A DNA stretch of 13,196 nt from Candidatus Kuenenbacteria bacterium CG08_land_8_20_14_0_20_37_23 (GTDB lineage Bacteria; Patescibacteriota; Patescibacteriia; UBA2196; GWA2-42-15), in assembly GCA_002778965.1 (NCBI GenBank), contig PEXX01000015.1, positions 1 through 13,196 on the forward strand. Reading direction: 5' to 3'. The position numbers were made by a program, and so were the translations under genes. The first letter of the stretch is position 1, and each line of letters opens with the position of its first letter. This document shows positions 12,544-13,196 of this stretch, piece after piece. The notes beneath the pieces are model-generated. The model was given only the letters and a program-made list of their open reading frames with translations. It was not told the DNA's origin and did not search any database.

Positions 12544-12652
12544 ATGTTCAAAAGTGGACAATATTAAGTTTGAAGCAATGTCGGGAACGAATAGGAATAA
12601 AACGACTCAAAGGCGAAGCCGCGGCGCAGAAAGGCGCGATTAATAAGAGCAT

Positions 12653-12682
12653 TTGACTTTTTAATAAAATAGCAAGTAACAT
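12653..12682 (+). promoter_or_regulatory. Probable promoter of tRNA-Thr
   Basis: TTGACT (12653-12658), 18-bp spacer, TAACAT (12677-12682), with a start expected near 12689, about 21 nt before the tRNA. Confidence 0.5.
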
Positions 12683-12709
12683 AATGGATAATTGGAATTT
12701 AACAATTTT

Positions 12710-12782
12710 GCCGAAGTAGCTCAGTTGGTAGAGCAGACGCTTCGTAAGCGCCAGGTCGAGAGTTCGAATCTCTCCTTCGGCT
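12710..12782 (+). tRNA. tRNA-Thr (anticodon CGT), CCA not encoded
   Basis: Acceptor stem GCCGAAG/CTTCGGC, D-arm TAGCTCAGTTGGTAGAGCA, anticodon stem GACGC/GCGCC with an A-C mismatch at the second pair, loop TTCGTAA with anticodon CGT at 12743-12745, variable loop AGGTC, T-arm GAGAGTTCGAATCTCTC, discriminator T. The next bases are TTA, so CCA must be added by the nucleotidyltransferase, unlike the other two tRNAs here. It reads ACG. Confidence 0.94.
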
Positions 12783-12791
12783 TTATCTTTG

Positions 12792-12814
12792 TTAATAACT
12801 CATTCGGTTATTAA
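12792..12814 (+). terminator. Small hairpin after tRNA-Thr
   Basis: TTAATAA (12792-12798) pairs with TTATTAA (12808-12814), 7 A/T pairs with a 9-nt loop, starting 10 nt after the tRNA and followed by GCAATTTT. It is a possible processing or termination signal; the stem is weak. Confidence 0.35.
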
Positions 12815-12860
12815 GCAATTTTATGTTATAATTAAATTACTGGAAAAGTTCTGGTAATTT
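12804..12860 (+). promoter_or_regulatory. Promoter and leader hairpin of the gene at 12871
   Basis: An extended -10, TGTTATAAT (12824-12832), with a poor -35 (TCGGTT at 12804-12809, 17-bp spacer). Start expected near 12839. AAATTAC (12834-12840) and GTAATTT (12854-12860) could form a 7-bp hairpin just upstream of the ATG at 12871. No Shine-Dalgarno is visible. Confidence 0.5.
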
Positions 12861-12870
12861 TATTTTTAAT

Positions 12871-13196
12871 ATGCGTAAAAGCAATATTTTATATTTTGTT
12901 GTTTTTGCAGCTGTTTTTATATTGTTGCCCGGTTGTATTGTTGAAGTATTGGCCGTTGAGATTGAAGAGCCGCAAATTTACGCGATTCATCTTGATGAAT
13001 CAACGATCGCCAAGGGATATACTTTTGTTTCGCCAGATGGGGATTTTAAGATAGGTGTCAGAGACGGAGCTATCAACACGCCAGTTACAGTTAGATTTAA
13101 AAGAATTCCAGATTCACACATGCTCTCACCTTTGCAAAAAGCTCCTGGCGAGAAGGCTAGTGCCATTTGGGAATTTGATATTCTCGCAGATGACAA
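12871..13196 (+). CDS. Exported protein or lipoprotein, 3' end outside the window
   Basis: The reading frame is open from the ATG at 12871 to the window end, giving 108 codons without a stop; the rest of the gene is not present. The N-terminus MRKSNILYFVVFAAVFILLP is a classic signal sequence: basic start, then a hydrophobic core. LPGC (residues 19-22) could be a lipobox with Cys22 as the lipidated residue. Alternatively, signal peptidase I could cut after VLA (26-28). The mature part begins VEIEEPQIYAIHLDESTIAK and has beta-rich stretches such as TFVSPDGDFKIGVRDG and TPVTVRFKRIPDSHM, as in surface proteins. No family recognised. It follows tRNA-Thr with its own promoter. Confidence 0.8.
   Translation, partial: MRKSNILYFVVFAAVFILLPGCIVEVLAVEIEEPQIYAIHLDESTIAKGYTFVSPDGDFKIGVRDGAINTPVTVRFKRIPDSHMLSPLQKAPGEKASAIWEFDILADD

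Noticed and set aside
12554..12643. 29-codon frame with a very basic product (GTG start; ATG at 12578)
   Set aside because: Too short to support, with no ribosome binding site. The Arg-rich end simply reflects the GC-rich patch before the tRNA-Thr promoter.
1..13196. CRISPR array, insertion sequence, integrase or recoded UGA
   Set aside because: No regularly spaced repeats with spacers, and no transposase or integrase motifs in any long frame. TGA serves as the stop of several clear genes.

Overview
This AT-rich window most resembles the genome of a reduced Patescibacteria/CPR bacterium, probably Parcubacteria-like. That is inferred from gene content and style; no marker phylogeny could be run. 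Supporting points are short or pared-down versions of conserved proteins (a TsaB lacking its C-terminal lobe, a MurF lacking domain 1), mostly absent or weak Shine-Dalgarno sequences, and short intergenic gaps. TGA ends several convincing genes (the wHTH regulator, the pseudouridine synthase, murF), so this is not the UGA=Gly code of Gracilibacteria/Absconditabacteria.

Layout. Positions 1-610: rplL (L7/L12, with an unusual charged N-terminal extension) and a bidirectional terminator shared with the convergent gene. 634-2679 (minus): a large membrane protein with a degenerate PP2C-like domain, one transmembrane helix, a coiled coil and a beta-propeller-like domain. It is divergent from a plus-strand run (2842-4652) of a winged-helix regulator, an RsuA/RluB-type pseudouridine synthase and a short tsaB, which ends at a strong terminator. 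4771-9798: a compact dcw (division and cell wall) operon, mraZ-rsmH-ftsL-like-ftsI-murF. It has a promoter, MraZ-type operator repeats and a long hairpin in front of mraZ.

9799-12870 is an accessory and RNA-rich stretch. It holds tRNA-Glu(CTC), a palindromic element directly after that tRNA, a hypothetical soluble protein, a two-gene operon of small membrane proteins with strong Shine-Dalgarno sites and a long structured 5' leader, a second divergent promoter pair, repeat-like sequences, tRNA-Gly(CCC) and tRNA-Thr(CGT). A 30-bp exact direct repeat flanks the accessory genes. The window ends in a truncated gene for an exported protein or lipoprotein.

How it works together. MraZ is expected to repress its own operon. 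RsmH modifies 16S rRNA, the FtsL-like protein and FtsI act in septal peptidoglycan synthesis, and MurF completes the UDP-MurNAc-pentapeptide. The best candidates for undescribed biology are the structured leader plus small-membrane-protein operon at 11037-12148, the tRNA-bordering repeat family around it, and the pseudophosphatase/propeller protein.
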